Assembly: GCA_963576725.1 (NCBI GenBank)
Contig: OY755240.1
Location: forward strand, 16,222,440 to 16,286,439
Length of the DNA: 64,000 nucleotides
Direction: 5' to 3'
From: Azorinus chamasolen
Taxonomy: Eukaryota > Mollusca > Bivalvia > Cardiida > Solecurtidae
Below, piece by piece: positions 1 through 9,835 of this stretch; within the stretch, counting starts at the first letter, position 1; each line of letters opens with the position of its first letter. Made by a program: the position numbers and the translations under genes. Under the pieces are notes generated by a model. The model saw only the letters and a program-made list of their open reading frames with translations, had not been told where the DNA came from and did no database searches.

Positions 1-1180
1 TTTAGATGAACTATTACCTGTAATCACACAGTTAGTTAACACTTCATTGAAACATGGTGTTTTCCCATCGAAATGGAAGCAAGCTATTATAAGACCGTTG
101 CTGAAGAAAGTTGGACTGGAACTAGAACTGTCAATTACAGACCCGTAAGATTTTTCCTTCCTGTCAAAACTTATTGAGAAAGCTGCATTGTTTAGACTTA
201 ACATCCATGTAAATGACCATGACCTTCTGCCCAAAAATCAATCAGCTAAAAAAAGATTTCACTCTTGCGAATCTGCCTTATTGAGACTTGTTCATGACCT
301 ACTTGAGGCTATGGAGAACCAGGAAGTAACTGCCCTTATTGCCATTGATCTTAGTGCTGCCTTTGATACTATTGACCACGATATTCTTCTCGATGTTCTC
401 AAGAGTCAATATGGAGTTTGTAATATTGCTCTGAAATGGTTGGACTCCTACTTACGACCAAGAAGCTGTCGGGTGAATGTAAATTCGTCAGAATCACAAC
501 CTCGTATGTTGAAGTGAAGTGTTCCACAGGGCAGTTGCCTCGGTCCTTGGCTCTACCTTGCATACGCAGGAACCTTGTTCGATGTTATTCCTCCATCTAT
601 CTCAGTATACGGTTTCGCTGATGACCATATTGCTAGTAAACGCTTCAAACCTATATCTCCAATAGTGAAAGACAAGCTGTTAAAAAACCTTGAAGGATGT
701 GCCATAACGATCAATAACTGGATGAACGAAAAAACACATTCAATTGATATCGCAGGACATGTTGTTGAATCGGAAACGTTAATTAGATACCTAGGTGTTT
801 TCTCGATGAATCATTGACATTCAAAGGACACGTGAAAAGAAAATGTCGCGTTGCCATGTTGAACTACTATAGAATAAAATGTATTAGGAAACGCTTGACA
901 AAAGAATCTGCCGAAAGTTTAGTTCTCTCACCGTTGATCTCTCATTTAGATTATTGTAATGTCATCCTTTACTGAATTGCACAATGTGATATAGATAAAC
1001 TGCAGCGAATCCAAAATATGTGCGCTAAACTCGTTTTGAATAGGAAATGGTCAGACAGCTCCAAACAATCTTTTAAAGACTTACATTGGATAGGATCACT
1101 TTTAAGATATTGACATACATGTACAATTGCTCTCTCAACCACGCGCCCGTTTATCTGACAGAACTTTTTGTAAAGCCAGC
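1..1180 (+). pseudogene. Broken LINE reverse transcriptase (CR1/L2-like), cut by window edge
   Basis: This encodes the remains of a non-LTR retrotransposon reverse transcriptase. Seen: translation in shifting frames gives the RT block around AIDLSAAFDTIDHDILL (about 344-394), a SVPQGS-like turn (about 517-535), and FADDH at the catalytic YADD position (about 614-628). A thumb-like stretch QRIQNMCAKLVLNR follows at about 1003-1045, with LHW shortly after. The frame is broken by an in-frame stop near 147, another after 514, and several after 816, so it is dead. The order of blocks and the thumb motif fit the CR1/L2/Jockey-type LINE group; the exact clade is inference. The 5' part, including any endonuclease, lies left of the window. 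No 3' repeat tail was found before the MITE at 1363. Confidence 0.85.
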
Positions 1181-1362
1181 ACCAACACCCATGGATATGT
1201 ATTAACTGATTGTTCAATAATGATATATGAACTCAGAATGTTTTACTATGGCAAAATCGGAACGACCAGATCTATATATAATTATTACATTATGGAATAT
1301 GTACTCATAAATCGAAATATAGTTCTGCCAAGGCAAATGTCTATGTTCATACCATTATAAAA

Positions 1363-1610
1363 ATACTTTCCTTCATATAAACGCCTTTTCACGTATTTGC
1401 AAACAGAGAAGACCCAGATCAGACGGCTCCTATCGGAATCGGTTGATCAGTGTCTGCTCTGTTTGTAAATGGAAATTGTTAGACCTGTTTCTTTAGTTTC
1501 TAAAACGGCTACAATGTTTCACCTTCAATATTTCAATATAACTGTTTTAGCCATGAATATTTAGTAGGTATTGGACATTTGAATAACATATAGAACAGGG
1601 AAAGGGTTAA
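1363..1610 (+). mobile_element. T1 MITE
   Basis: The left end reads ACTTTCCTTCATATAAACGC and the right end is AGGGAAAGGG followed by TTAA. The hairpin lies at about 1397-1472; its right arm is eroded, with TCGGAATCGG in place of the usual loop-proximal stem. Confidence 0.75.
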
Positions 1611-1974
1611 TAGTCATGGTGTCATTATTTCTGGCATGAATATTCATGGGGTAAATTGTCTACGCGAATATATAAATGTATTTAACATACCAAAAGAACG
1701 CATGGACTTAGTTTCCACTTGGTGTAACACGCCTCTTTCGCTATCTGGTTTGGAGAACAGTGTGTAGGAATTTTTGTAATCACGTGATATGTTTCGTTCT
1801 CCCCGTGTACATGTAGGCAATTTTTCAACGTGCAATATTATGCACTTGATCAAAAGTAATTTTCCTGATATGGGCATGATCTGCAGTCATGAAATATTTC
1901 GATTTTCCATAAAAAGAAACTGAAAGCAATACTATCTGTGTGTGTATACATCTGGTATCATAGACGCTGTCAGA

Positions 1975-2223
1975 GTTAGCCCTTTTCCTCAATATAAACA
2001 TGTTTTCACGCACTGCAAACAGAGTAGACCCAGATCAGACGGCTCCTATTGGAGCCGTCTGATCAGGGTCTGCTCTGTTTGCAAATGGAATTTTAAAGAT
2101 GTTTCTTTACTTTCTAAAATGGCTACAATATTCCACCTTCCATATTTCATTATAACAATTTTGTCCATGAATATTCAGTGGGTATTGAAATGTGGAATAA
2201 ACATAGAACAGGGAAAGGGTTAA
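1975..2223 (+). mobile_element. T1 MITE
   Basis: Ends are TTAG + CCCTTTTCCT and AGGGAAAGGG + TTAA. A near-perfect hairpin (about 2017-2083) has the loop GGCTCCTATTGGAGCC. The right half carries the T1 signature TTTCATTATAAC and GAATATTCAGTGGGTATTG. Confidence 0.85.
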
Positions 2224-2310
2224 ACATGATATAGGCAAACAGTGTATACCAAAACTATCTGCTGATTAACTGGAACTGACTCCTCCTTTTCTGAATAGTA
2301 CTTTCCCTGT

Positions 2311-2559
2311 TTAACCCTTTCCCTTATGTAAGCGCATTTTGACGCATCTGCAAACATAGTAGACCCAGATCAGACGGCTCCTATAGGAGCCGTCTGATCA
2401 GGTTCTGCTCTGTTTGCTTATGGTGTAATATAGATCTGATTCTTCAGCTTCTGTCTGAGGCAAAATGTCCTGTGTTCATAAGCCATTATAAAAAATAGTC
2501 TTATTAATATTCATGACGTCATTATTTCCTACATGAACATTCATCAGGGAAAGGGTTAA
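2311..2559 (+). mobile_element. T2 MITE, full copy
   Basis: It is flanked by TTAA on both sides (2311-2314, 2556-2559), with ends CCCTTTCCCT and AGGGAAAGGG. Hairpin at about 2350-2418. The right half carries the T2 signature TTAATATTCATGACGTCATT. It shares its right TTAA with the next element. Confidence 0.88.
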
Positions 2560-2798
2560 TGAATATGCATATAAGAAAACATGACATCGTGAATAGTTAT
2601 CAACAGAGTTAAAAATGTAAACTTTAAAAGAGAAATATTTGCTTTGACAAAAACTGTAGAATCAGATCTATAATTATATCATATCAAAAACAAACAGAGC
2701 AGACCCTGATCAGACGGCTCCTATAGGAGCCGTCTGATATGGGTCTTCTCTGTTTGTACATGCGTGAAAAAACGCGTTTACATGAGGGAAACGGTTAA
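2556..2798 (-). mobile_element. T2 MITE abutting the previous one
   Basis: This is an inverted T2 copy that starts at the TTAA ending the 2311-2559 element and ends at ACGG-TTAA (2795-2798). Hairpin at about 2690-2758 with central CTCCTATAGGAG. Confidence 0.82.
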
Positions 2799-2846
2799 AT
2801 AAATCGTTCTATCAACGTTATCACAACGAAAATGTTTTTGATATGG

Positions 2847-2915
2847 CAAACAGTGCAGACCCTGATCAAATGACTCCATCAAGAGCACTTTGATCTGGAT
2901 CTACACTGTTTGCAA
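2847..2915. repeat. Hairpin remnant, T9-like
   Basis: GCAAACAGTGCAGACCCTGA pairs with TCTACACTGTTTGC across an imperfect stem. The outer ends are not clear; AAGAGTTAA at about 2946-2954 may be the right end. Confidence 0.5.
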
Positions 2916-2973
2916 ACTTCTTATATAGTCGGTTCCCGCACATTAAGAGTTAAAACACGCCGGTGGTTATACT

Positions 2974-3205
2974 TAATCCCTTCCGCTTTGAATATTCATG
3001 TAAGAAATAATGACATCATGAATATTTATAAGATGATATTTTAAAATGGCATAATTATGTACACAGGATGTTTTTGTATTGGTAGAAACTAAATTCAGAT
3101 TCATTATAATTTCATAAGCAAGGAGAGATGGCTTGTACAGGAAACAAATGATCTAGGTCTACTATGCTTGCAGAGGCCTGAAAAGGCATTTGTATTACGC
3201 TCTGG
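2974..3205 (-). mobile_element. Degenerate T2 MITE
   Basis: It shows GAATATTCATGTAAGAAATA and ATGACATCATGAATATT in inverted T2 order. The hairpin arms are largely lost and only TCTAGGTCTACTATGCTTGC remains readable. Confidence 0.55.
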
Positions 3206-3418
3206 GAATTACATGTATTTGAAAGCAATGGGCGTATAGTTCTCTAGTTCTAAATGCCAGAATCCATGCAATAATATTTAGATAATATATCATACGAACA
3301 AGCATGCACTTTATACAAAAGTATCATGTCCATTACATTCATGTCAAGAAATGATGCAAGACTCAAGCGGAATAATATGATAGTAGAACCATTTACAAGG
3401 AAGTTCTTTGTGTGTATG
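3206..3418. other. No recognised feature
   Basis: A stretch of AT-rich sequence with no open frame of note, no splice-flanked exon and no recognised repeat. Confidence 0.5.
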
Positions 3419-3621
3419 TAGTAAAGTCTCTCTAAACTGGAATTCTAATAGAGAAAAAATAGACATCTTAAGGTGGCTGTTTAATACAGGGTCATAAAGT
3501 CATAAAGAAAGCTAATAGAGGAGCTTTCTGCGTGACGTTCATCCTGCAATAAGCTGCGACCTATCCCCAAGACCGATATTCATACTAAATTGAATGTTAG
3601 TTTTAGAGGGGTTTTACTGTA
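3419..3621. mobile_element. P4 MITE
   Basis: Ends are TAGTAAAGTCTCTCTAAACT and GAGGGGTTTTACTG + TA. The central imperfect hairpin is built around AGAAAGCTAATAGAGGAGCTTTCT. These are pogo/Tigger-type ends with TA flanks. Confidence 0.75.
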
Positions 3622-4149
3622 TCGGAGTCAAGAATCTGACGATACACTCAGCAAAACAGCTAAACCGTCACTTTCAAATTTCGATTTTAAAGAGAAAAGT
3701 ATTTCACACAGTCTTCAAGTTTTCAACACATAGTTTCTACCCTGTTGTCTACCGATTTACACAAATTGTATTGCTCTCTACTGACTAGGGAAGTGAAGCC
3801 TGAATACTGGCTTTTAACCGGTTTTTTTGCAAGTGGCCCGCGTGCATATTGTCTAAACAGTAGTTGCACTCCTTTACAATCGTATGATAAAGCACAAGGT
3901 GACGGTTTTGTACAGTGTACATTTTGAAGAATTTGAATGTAGAAATCCATATCGTGTTTGTTAATTTGTACGAACGCGTTACAGCTAATAGAAGTGAAGT
4001 TGCAAAGCTGCAGTGATTGCAAAGCGAATCAAAATGTTTAATGCGTTCATATTGCATTATTCAAGGAAAAAATTAAAACAACAGGTTTCTTCAAATTAAG
4101 CAGCACATAATTAGTACTTATGCAGTTTGAGCAGCAAGTGATTCCTAGT
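3622..4149. other. Non-repeat stretch, nothing assigned
   Basis: No known repeat or convincing exon was found. Both strands hold open frames of 60-100 codons overlapping one another around 3723-4057, but none has splice signals or family resemblance, so I leave them uncalled. Confidence 0.4.
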
Positions 4150-4379
4150 TTAAACCCATTCCCTCATATTGACAACTTTAGATGACTCCGTAAAAGTCAC
4201 TTTGTGAAACCTTTGTGATAAATAGAGCATTTGCTCCTAAAGGAGCAAATGCTCTATTTATCACAATGGTTTCAAACTACAAAATTCTATTTTTTTCCTT
4301 TTCTCTAGTTAATGCTCCTTTTCGGTAGATTTATTCGAAGATTTTGTATCTAAAAATGGCCTATGAGGTAATGAGTTAA
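4150..4379 (+). mobile_element. T3 MITE, full copy
   Basis: Flanked by TTAA (4150-4153, 4376-4379). Ends are ACCCATTCCCTCATATTGAC and GCCTATGAGGTAATGAG. The hairpin (4204-4275) has arms GATAAATAGAGCATTTGCTC and its complement, nearly perfect. Confidence 0.88.
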
Positions 4380-4430
4380 CAGCTTGAACATTTAAGCAGT
4401 ACGCTATTTGTATGTCGTTCATGTGCTCTG

Positions 4431-4640
4431 CAGTAAAGTCTCGATAATTCGAAAATTTAGTGAATAAGAATTTATACCTTTTTAGACAAAAGGCTGCTTA
4501 ATACAGGGTTGACGTCATGCAGGAAGCTTCTAGAGGAGCATTTTGCATGACTGTCACACTACATTCAGCTACCACAGTTCCCTGTCTGAAAGATCGATCA
4601 TGATGCGTAATTGACTGTTCGAATAATCGAGGTTTTACTC
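4431..4640. mobile_element. P4-like MITE
   Basis: Ends are CAGTAAAGTCTCGATAATTC and AATAATCGAGGTTTTACTCTG. The core hairpin lies around GCAGGAAGCTTCTAGAGGAG. It is more diverged than other P copies. Confidence 0.65.
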
Positions 4641-4744
4641 TGTTTAAGCAGTACGTAATTCGTATTTCAGTACTTTAAGGAGTACGCCATTTATATATTC
4701 AACATTTTAAACAGTACGTTATTCATATTTAGCAGTTTGGGGAG

Positions 4745-4980
4745 TTAACCCTTTACTACATGACTATTTATGACGTCATGAATATCAATTAGATTCATTT
4801 TCATAATGTCATATGAACACGTGATATTTTGGACATGTCAGAAATTGTAGAATCAGATCTTTATTATATTATAAACAAACAGAGCAGACCCTGATCAGAT
4901 GGCTCCTCTAGGAGCCGTCATATTTGGGCCTGCTATGTTTGCAAAGGTGTTGAAAGTTAAGGTAGTGGGCTAAGGGTTAA
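4745..4980 (-). mobile_element. T2 MITE
   Basis: TTAA flanks at 4745-4748 and 4977-4980. Inverted T2 with ATGACGTCATGAATATC near the left end and the hairpin at 4873-4940. The right end is partly duplicated: GGTAGTGGGCTAAGGGTTAA is followed by a second GGTAGCGGGATAAGAGTTAA. Confidence 0.82.
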
Positions 4981-5142
4981 GGTAGCGGGATAAGAGTTAA
5001 GAGTTATCCCATAACACTTGTTTTTCTTAGTTTGATTTCTTTTTTAAGTGAATAAACCGGAAATGAGAGTCTCAAGTATGAGCAAGATCAATTTTTTCTC
5101 AAATATTTCTCTGACAACAAATGTCAATGTTGTGTTCAGGTA

Positions 5143-5348
5143 CAGTGAAGTCTTACTAATTCGACTACATGGTCCATTAACGCTGATGTTTGTAAAAGCA
5201 TTTTGTTGCTTAATGCAGGGGGAAAAGTAATGTAGAAAGCTCCTATAGGAGCTTTCTACATTACTTTTGTCCTGCATTAAGCCACCATCTGTTTTAGAAA
5301 TCAAGAATTATACTTCTTTTGAGTGGTTGTATTAGAGAGGATTTACTG
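5143..5348. mobile_element. P2 MITE
   Basis: TA-flanked, with CAGTGAAGTC and GGATTTACTG ends. The core palindrome runs from GCTTAATGCAGG to CCTGCATTAAGC with centre CTCCTATAGGAG. Confidence 0.85.
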
Positions 5349-5350
5349 TA

Positions 5351-5546
5351 TAATAGAACCTCTCTTAAACGACCATTCATTTATTAAACATTAGTCTTAA
5401 AAGGCGGTAGCTTAATACAGAGGAAAAGTAATGCAGAAATATCCTATAGAAGCTCTCTGCATTACTTTTGTCCTGAATTAAGCTACCGTCCATTTAAAAA
5501 TCTAGACCTCTTTTGAGTAGTCGTATTTGCGAGACGTAACTGTATT
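5351..5546. mobile_element. P2 MITE directly abutting the previous copy
   Basis: It starts AATAGAACCTCTCTTAAACG right after the TA that ends the preceding P2, and ends GACGTAACTG + TA. The hairpin is centred near 5445. The two P2 copies seem to share one TA. Confidence 0.75.
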
Positions 5547-5661
5547 ATAAAACAGATTTATGTACAAGAGGCAATTGACCCCAAGGTTATACACTAGCTA
5601 TTGTACGTATTCTTGACTGTGGATGATGTATTTAAAATTTCACTATGATGTATTTCAGTGT

Positions 5662-5741
5662 CTAGAAGGGAAACAAATATTCCCCAAACTGCGCCAGTTT
5701 TATCGATTTCTTGCCCAGGTCCGGATCGGTGAGGCCATTAA
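5662..5741 (-). CDS. Possible terminal exon of the minus-strand gene
   Basis: Read on the minus strand this gives a 25-residue tail that begins NGLTDPDLGKKSIKLAQFGE, continues with Y-L-F-P-F and ends in TAG. It has the mixed charged and aromatic composition of real protein and G/C-biased third positions unlike the surrounding DNA. The only nearby acceptor AG (GGGGAAG) lies in the end of the T2 MITE that begins at the TTAA at 5738-5741, so the true exon may start further on or have been cut by the insertion. It would need a preceding exon ending in phase 1. Exon 15261-15379 ends in phase 0, so at least one exon in between is missing from my model. The plus strand is also open here (see rejected items). 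Confidence 0.35.
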
Positions 5742-6190
5742 CTTCCCCGATGAATATTCATATAAGAAATAATAACATCATGAATAATAATAAGATAATT
5801 CTAAAACGGCATGTGAACGCAGACAGCTGTGACCATGACTGAAATTGTAGAATTATACCTACAGTAAAACCCCTTTAATGCGACCACTTAATGAATAAAC
5901 ATGGCTATCTTTATAAGCAAGTGGTTGCTTAATGCAGGACGAAAGTTATGCAGAAAGCTCCTATAGGAGCTTTCTGCATAACTTTCGTCCTGCATTAAGC
6001 TACCACCTGTCTTTGTAACTGTGAATTATGACCCCTTTTGCTGGTCGCATTAGAGGGGTTTAACTGTATATTATTCCATCAGCAGAAAGATCAGACCCTG
6101 CTCAGACGGCTCTTACGTAAGTCGTCCGATCTGGATCTTCTTTGTTTGCAAATGTACCAAATGTCGTCTATGTGAGGGAAGGCGTTGTCA
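5738..6190 (-). mobile_element. T2 MITE split by a nested P2
   Basis: The left part 5738-5859 starts TTAACTTCCCCGATGAATAT. After the P2 insertion, the hairpin resumes at about 6069-6155 and the end is GTGAGGGAAGGCG, with no clean right TTAA. Confidence 0.78.
5862..6066. mobile_element. P2 MITE nested in T2
   Basis: Starts CAGTAAAACCCCTTTAATGC and ends GGGGTTTAACTG. TA lies at 5860-5861 and 6067-6068, a clean target duplication inside the T2 copy. The palindrome is almost perfect, from GCTTAATGCAGGACGAAAGT to its complement. Confidence 0.9.
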
Positions 6191-6207
6191 TAGGGTTGTA
6201 ACCGGGG

Positions 6208-6421
6208 GTTGTCCAATACAGTGTCGTGAAGTCGGTGGCTAAATTTGAGAATAACGTTACAGCTTTCAGAAAAATATGATTTAGATATAATAGGAGGGGA
6301 AACTGCTGTAGGCAGATTGAAAGTAATGCAGAAAGCTCCTTTACCCTGCCTTAAGCTGTCATATGTCTTAAAGACCTGCTTGTGTACTAATTTCAACGTG
6401 CAGTTTAAATGAGCCCTACTG
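6208..6421. mobile_element. Degenerate P2-like MITE
   Basis: ATACAGTGTCGTGAAGTCGG on the left and ATGAGCCCTACTGTA on the right. Only fragments of the core remain, such as GTAATGCAGAAAGCTCC. Confidence 0.5.
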
Positions 6422-6465
6422 TATGCAACTCCATACAGTTTGATGCACGTGTTCCTTGGAATGTA

Positions 6466-6705
6466 TTAAACCTTTTCCATTATGTTAGCGCAATTTTGAC
6501 GCATCTGCAAACAGAGTAGACCCAGATCAGACGGAGTCGTCTGATCAGGGTCTGCTCTGTTTGCTTATGGTGTAAAATAGATCTGATTCTACAACTTCTG
6601 CCTGGGCCAAAATGTCATGTGTTCATATGCCATTATAAAAAATATCCTATTAATATTCATGACGTCATTATTTCCTACATTAATATTCATCAGGGAAAGG
6701 GTTAA
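6466..6705 (+). mobile_element. T2 MITE with shortened hairpin loop
   Basis: TTAA at 6466-6469 and 6702-6705. The hairpin lacks the usual loop: AGATCAGACG is followed directly by GAGTCGTCTGATCAGG. The tail GACGTCATTATTTCCTACAT is standard T2. Confidence 0.85.
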
Positions 6706-6734
6706 AACATGTCTCACTCTCTACTAGAAATTGT

Positions 6735-6957
6735 TTAACTATCTACCTGATAAAGACGTCATTTAACGCCTTTGCAAACGGAGTAGACCCAGATCAGACG
6801 GCTCATCTAGGAGGGTCTGCTCTGTTAGCAAGTGGAATAGTATACATGTAGATCTGATTCTACAGTTTGTGCCAGCATCAAACGTCATGTGACAACAACC
6901 AGTTCTAGCCATCATAATGTCACTAAGTCTTACAGGGATATTCTTCGTGTACTGTGT
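6735..6957 (+). mobile_element. T2 MITE, one hairpin arm deleted
   Basis: AACGCCTTTGCAAACGGAGT and GACCCAGATCAGACGGCTC are present, but the second arm has lost its inner half and joins GGAGGGTCTGCTCTGTT. The right end is not clear. Confidence 0.65.
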
Positions 6958-7210
6958 GAACCCTTTACGACATGGATATATATGTAACAAATGAAGACAT
7001 CATGAATATTAATTAGATTAACAGTTATATTATATAGCACATGGACACGGGAAGTTTTGGCCACGGCAGAAAAGTATAACATCATATCTGTATTATATCA
7101 TAAGCACACAGAGCAGATCCTGATCAGACGGTTCCTATAGGAGCCGTCTGATCTGAGTCTACTCTGCTTGAACGTTCGTAAAAAGGTGTATTTATAGAGG
7201 AAAGGGTTAA
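6957..7210 (-). mobile_element. T2 MITE
   Basis: Starts TGAA-CCCTTTACGACATGG and ends GAGGAAAGGG-TTAA (7207-7210). Hairpin at about 7107-7172 with centre TTCCTATAGGAG. Confidence 0.8.
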
Positions 7211-7439
7211 AGTTATTTGAATTGTGAATTAATAAGTGCCGTTGCCATGGCATTCTGTAACTATTATAGCGTTCACTGTAAATTGTTCGTTTCTAAATTG
7301 GCTGGCTGGACGTCAATAAATCATATCATTTAAAAGCATTGTAAAGTACCTAGTTATAGGCTACTTTCAGTCCTAATGACCGCTCAGCCTACTGTACATT
7401 TACTCCCCTGGTCATTGAGTCGTTCGCCTACAATATTAA

Positions 7440-7632
7440 GCATTGTTAACATATGGCGCAATCATGCAGCCGCAGTACCGGCTAGTGACCCTCACACGTA
7501 CCCATTTTAACACCTGGGTGGAGGGGAGGTGCTGTGAAAAATGTCCCTGAAATTTCCGGGAGGGACCGGGATTTGAGCCCCGGACCTCCGAATTGGTTGT
7601 CAAGCGCGTTACCACTAGACCACCGCAACCCT
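7440..7632 (-). mobile_element. tRNA-derived SINE
   Basis: On the minus strand the first 75 bp read like a tRNA gene. A pol III A box TGGTCTAGTGG lies at 7612-7622 and a B box GGCTCAAATCC at 7569-7579, followed by CCCTCCCGG where an acceptor stem would close. A non-tRNA body follows (CAGCACCTCCCCTCCACCCA and on). The tRNA arms no longer pair at the acceptor ends, so this is a SINE head, not a working tRNA. The 3' limit near 7440 is a guess, because no poly-A or simple-repeat tail is obvious. Confidence 0.75.
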
Positions 7633-7659
7633 TTGTTCCATATATATGCCTTTTAACGC

Positions 7660-7720
7660 CTTTTCCAGGATTTCAGATTGGGGGCGTAGGTCTTTAGGGG
7701 CGTAGGTTTTTAGGGGGCGT
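7660..7720. repeat. Fragment of an H3-like element
   Basis: CCAGGATTTCAGATTGGGGG followed by GGGGCGTAGGT repeats resembles the ends and G/C-run interior of the H3 element at 37443-37712 (AAATCCTGG, TACGCCCCC). Confidence 0.4.
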
Positions 7721-7784
7721 AGAGTTGGATGACATCACTAATGTCTTTGTGGCTTATGCTGAGAAAGAGCATAATTGAGTCAGA

Positions 7785-7843
7785 GAAAATGGTTTGGTGG
7801 AGAAATGACGATTTTAGTACTTGAGTACGCACGTTAAAAATGT
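7785..7843 (+). mobile_element. Fragment of H1 MITE
   Basis: GGTTTGGTGGAGAAATGACG followed by TTTAGTACTTGAGTACGCAC matches, in pieces, the arms of H1 copies at 14350-14560 and 63254-63499. Confidence 0.5.
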
Positions 7844-7904
7844 TAGAGATACAAAATTAAAACAACCATGTTGACTGCCATAGACATGGTTTATTTAAAA
7901 AAAA

Positions 7905-7995
7905 TCAAAACTACACAATTCTAAAATGTTCCTTTTCTATAGGCACTGCTCCTTTTCGGTCGATTAATTCAAATGGATTGGGTCTAAAATAGTCC
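7905..7995 (+). mobile_element. Right half of a T3 MITE
   Basis: AAACTACACAATTCTAAAAT then GCTCCTTTTCGGTCGATTAA is the post-hairpin part of T3. The hairpin and left half are absent and no TTAA follows. Confidence 0.6.
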
Positions 7996-8087
7996 AGGAG
8001 GGACTGAATTAAAGTATATAACGGAGCTTCAGCACAGGCAGAGCCGTAACATCGTACTGGACTACCCGCCTGCAGAGAATGAAACTA

Positions 8088-8614
8088 CAGTAAAACTTCT
8101 CTATAACGGCCACTAAATTGTGTTAATTATTTGGTATTTAGGGCAGGTGGCTGCTTAAAGCAAGGTGAAACTAAAACAGAACGCTCCTATAGGAGCTTTC
8201 TGTTTTACTTTCACCTTGCTTTAAGCAGATGTATAAAGTACTTTATATAAAGTCTGGGTTTTAGTATATTATAACAGTTTTTTTAACCATCGTTTTATGG
8301 ATATTAGTATTTATGCTTTCTTAAATGTATATTCGTGTATTGTATATCCTCTATCGATTTTTATTTGTCTCTGATTTTATTTATGTCAATGTACAACGCC
8401 ATTGAATGCATTATTTGCAAAAATAGGCGTTTAACCAAGAGATTAAGTTTCAAGTTTCAAGTAAGGCAGGTGGCTGCTTAAAGCAAGGTGAAACTAAAAC
8501 AGAACGCTCCTATAGGAGCGTTCTGTTTTACTTTCACCTTGCTTTAAGCAGCCACATGCCTTTAACACAAACTACTTGATGTAATTTAGTGGCCGTTATA
8601 GAGAGGTTTTACTA
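8088..8614. mobile_element. P1 MITE with two complete hairpins
   Basis: The left end CAGTAAAACTTCTCTATAAC at 8088 and right end GAGAGGTTTTACTATA at about 8614 are single, but the core palindrome occurs twice (about 8148-8226 and 8466-8556). They are separated by 235 bp of AT-rich sequence (8227-8461) that matches no other family here. The piece GGCAGGTGGCTGCTTAAAGC is repeated exactly at both. Either two P1 copies recombined, or the spacer is a remnant of a longer parent element. Confidence 0.75.
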
Positions 8615-8621
8615 TATTACT

Positions 8622-8869
8622 TTAACCATTTCCCTGTTTAATATTCATGAAAGGAATACTAATACCATGAATATGCATTAGCTGATATTTTATGATGGCA
8701 TATACATGTATATACAGGATGTTTTGGAAAAGGCAGAATCTGTAGAGTCAGAATTATATTATACCATAAGCAAAAATAATAGACCCTGGTCAGTCCTGTA
8801 GAGGTTGTCTGATATGGGTCTGCTCTGTTTGCAAATGTGAGAAAACACATATACGAAGGAAAGGTTTAA
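8622..8869 (-). mobile_element. T2 MITE
   Basis: TTAA at 8622-8625 and 8866-8869. Starts CCATTTCCCTGTTTAATATT; the hairpin at 8770-8833 has a shortened loop (GTCCTGTAGAGGTTG). Confidence 0.78.
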
Positions 8870-9061
8870 TCCTTCTCTTGACAGGGGCGGCGTTTTGACG
8901 CCTTTGCAAACAGGGTGGACCCGGATTAGATGGCTCTTGTAGGAAACGCCTGATCAGAGTCTGCTTTGTTGTCTTATGGAATAATATAGACATCATTCTG
9001 TGTCCGTCTTGGCCAATGGGTTAATTATTTCTTACATGAATAGTCATAGGGGAATGGGTAA
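8866..9061 (+). mobile_element. T2 MITE sharing TTAA with the previous one
   Basis: Begins at TTAA 8866-8869 with TCCTTCTCTTGACAGGGG. Hairpin at 8905-8971 is eroded. Ends CATAGGGGAATGGGTAAA. Confidence 0.65.
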
Positions 9062-9154
9062 ATTCCTCTACAGGACACGACAGAGTATATAGACGAGACA
9101 GTTTATGGCACAGGAAGTACATCTGCGACCGAACATAACCGAATGATAAATATA

Positions 9155-9345
9155 CAGTAAAACCTCTCTAAAACGGCCACTAAATTACATCAAGTATTTT
9201 GTGTCAAAATAAAGCAATGTGAAAGTAAAACAGAACGCTCCTATAGGAGCGTTCTGTTTTACTTACACATTGCTTTAAGCAGCCACCTGCCTTAAATACC
9301 AACTAATTAACACACTTTAGTGGCCGTTATAGAGAGGTTTTACTG
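9155..9345. mobile_element. P1 MITE
   Basis: TA flanks at 9153-9154 and 9346-9347. Starts CAGTAAAACCTCTCTAAAAC; the core has centre GAACGCTCCTATAGGAGCGTTC and ends GAGGTTTTACTG. Confidence 0.88.
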
Positions 9346-9381
9346 TAATACGTATTTCGTCCAAGATTAAGTCACCACTTG

Positions 9382-9835
9382 TTAAGCCTTTCCTTTACTC
9401 CATAAATACGCGTTTTTAACATATTCCCTCATAGGCTATTTTTAGACCAACGCTCTTTCAATAAGCCTACCAAAAGGACCATTTACTAGAGAAAATGGTT
9501 GTTTTAGAATTGTGTAGTTTTGAAACCATTGTGATAAAAAGTGCATTTGCTCCTATGGAGCAAATGCTCTATTTATCACAATGGTTTCATAAAAATGACT
9601 TTTGCAGAGGAATGGACTATGCCTTTGCAAACAGAGCAAACTCAGACCAGACGGCTGCTATAGGAGCTGTCTAAGCAAGGTCCGCTCTGGTTGCTTATGA
9701 AAATAACAAATATGATTCTACTGTTTCTACAATGGCCAAAACTTCCCATGTGCGTGTGCTTTTATAACAATTAATCTAATTAATACTCATAATGTCATAA
9801 TTTCTTACATGAATATTCATGAAGTAAAGGATCAA
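9382..9835 (+). mobile_element. T2 MITE split by a nested T3
   Basis: The left end TTAAGCCTTTCCTTTACTCC (9382) runs into CGCGTTTTTAAC, where a T3 copy starts. T2 resumes at about 9611 (TGCCTTTGCAAACAGAGC), with the hairpin to 9692 and the tail to GAAGTAAAGGATCAA. Confidence 0.72.
9416..9605 (-). mobile_element. T3 MITE nested in T2
   Basis: Starts at TTAA 9416-9419 with CATATTCCCTCATAGGCTAT. The hairpin (9525-9590) has arms GTGCATTTGCTCC and GGAGCAAATGCTC. Its right TTAA end has been lost. Confidence 0.72.

Noticed and set aside
1..1180. An active LINE
   Set aside because: Multiple stops and frameshifts in the reverse transcriptase.
5651..5730. Plus-strand exon reading CLEGKQIFPKLRQFYRFLAQ between TATTTCAG and GTGAGG
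   Set aside because: Splice signals are reasonable, but the minus-strand frame ends in a natural-looking C-terminus and agrees in strand with the main gene. Only one can be right, and the choice is not certain.
7558..7632. A tRNA gene on the minus strand
   Set aside because: A and B boxes are present, but acceptor and anticodon stems do not pair properly and a SINE body follows; called a SINE instead.
9067..9121. Plus-strand mini exon reading DTTEYIDETVYGTG
   Set aside because: Acceptor and donor-like signals exist, but it is short, isolated and lies between two MITEs.
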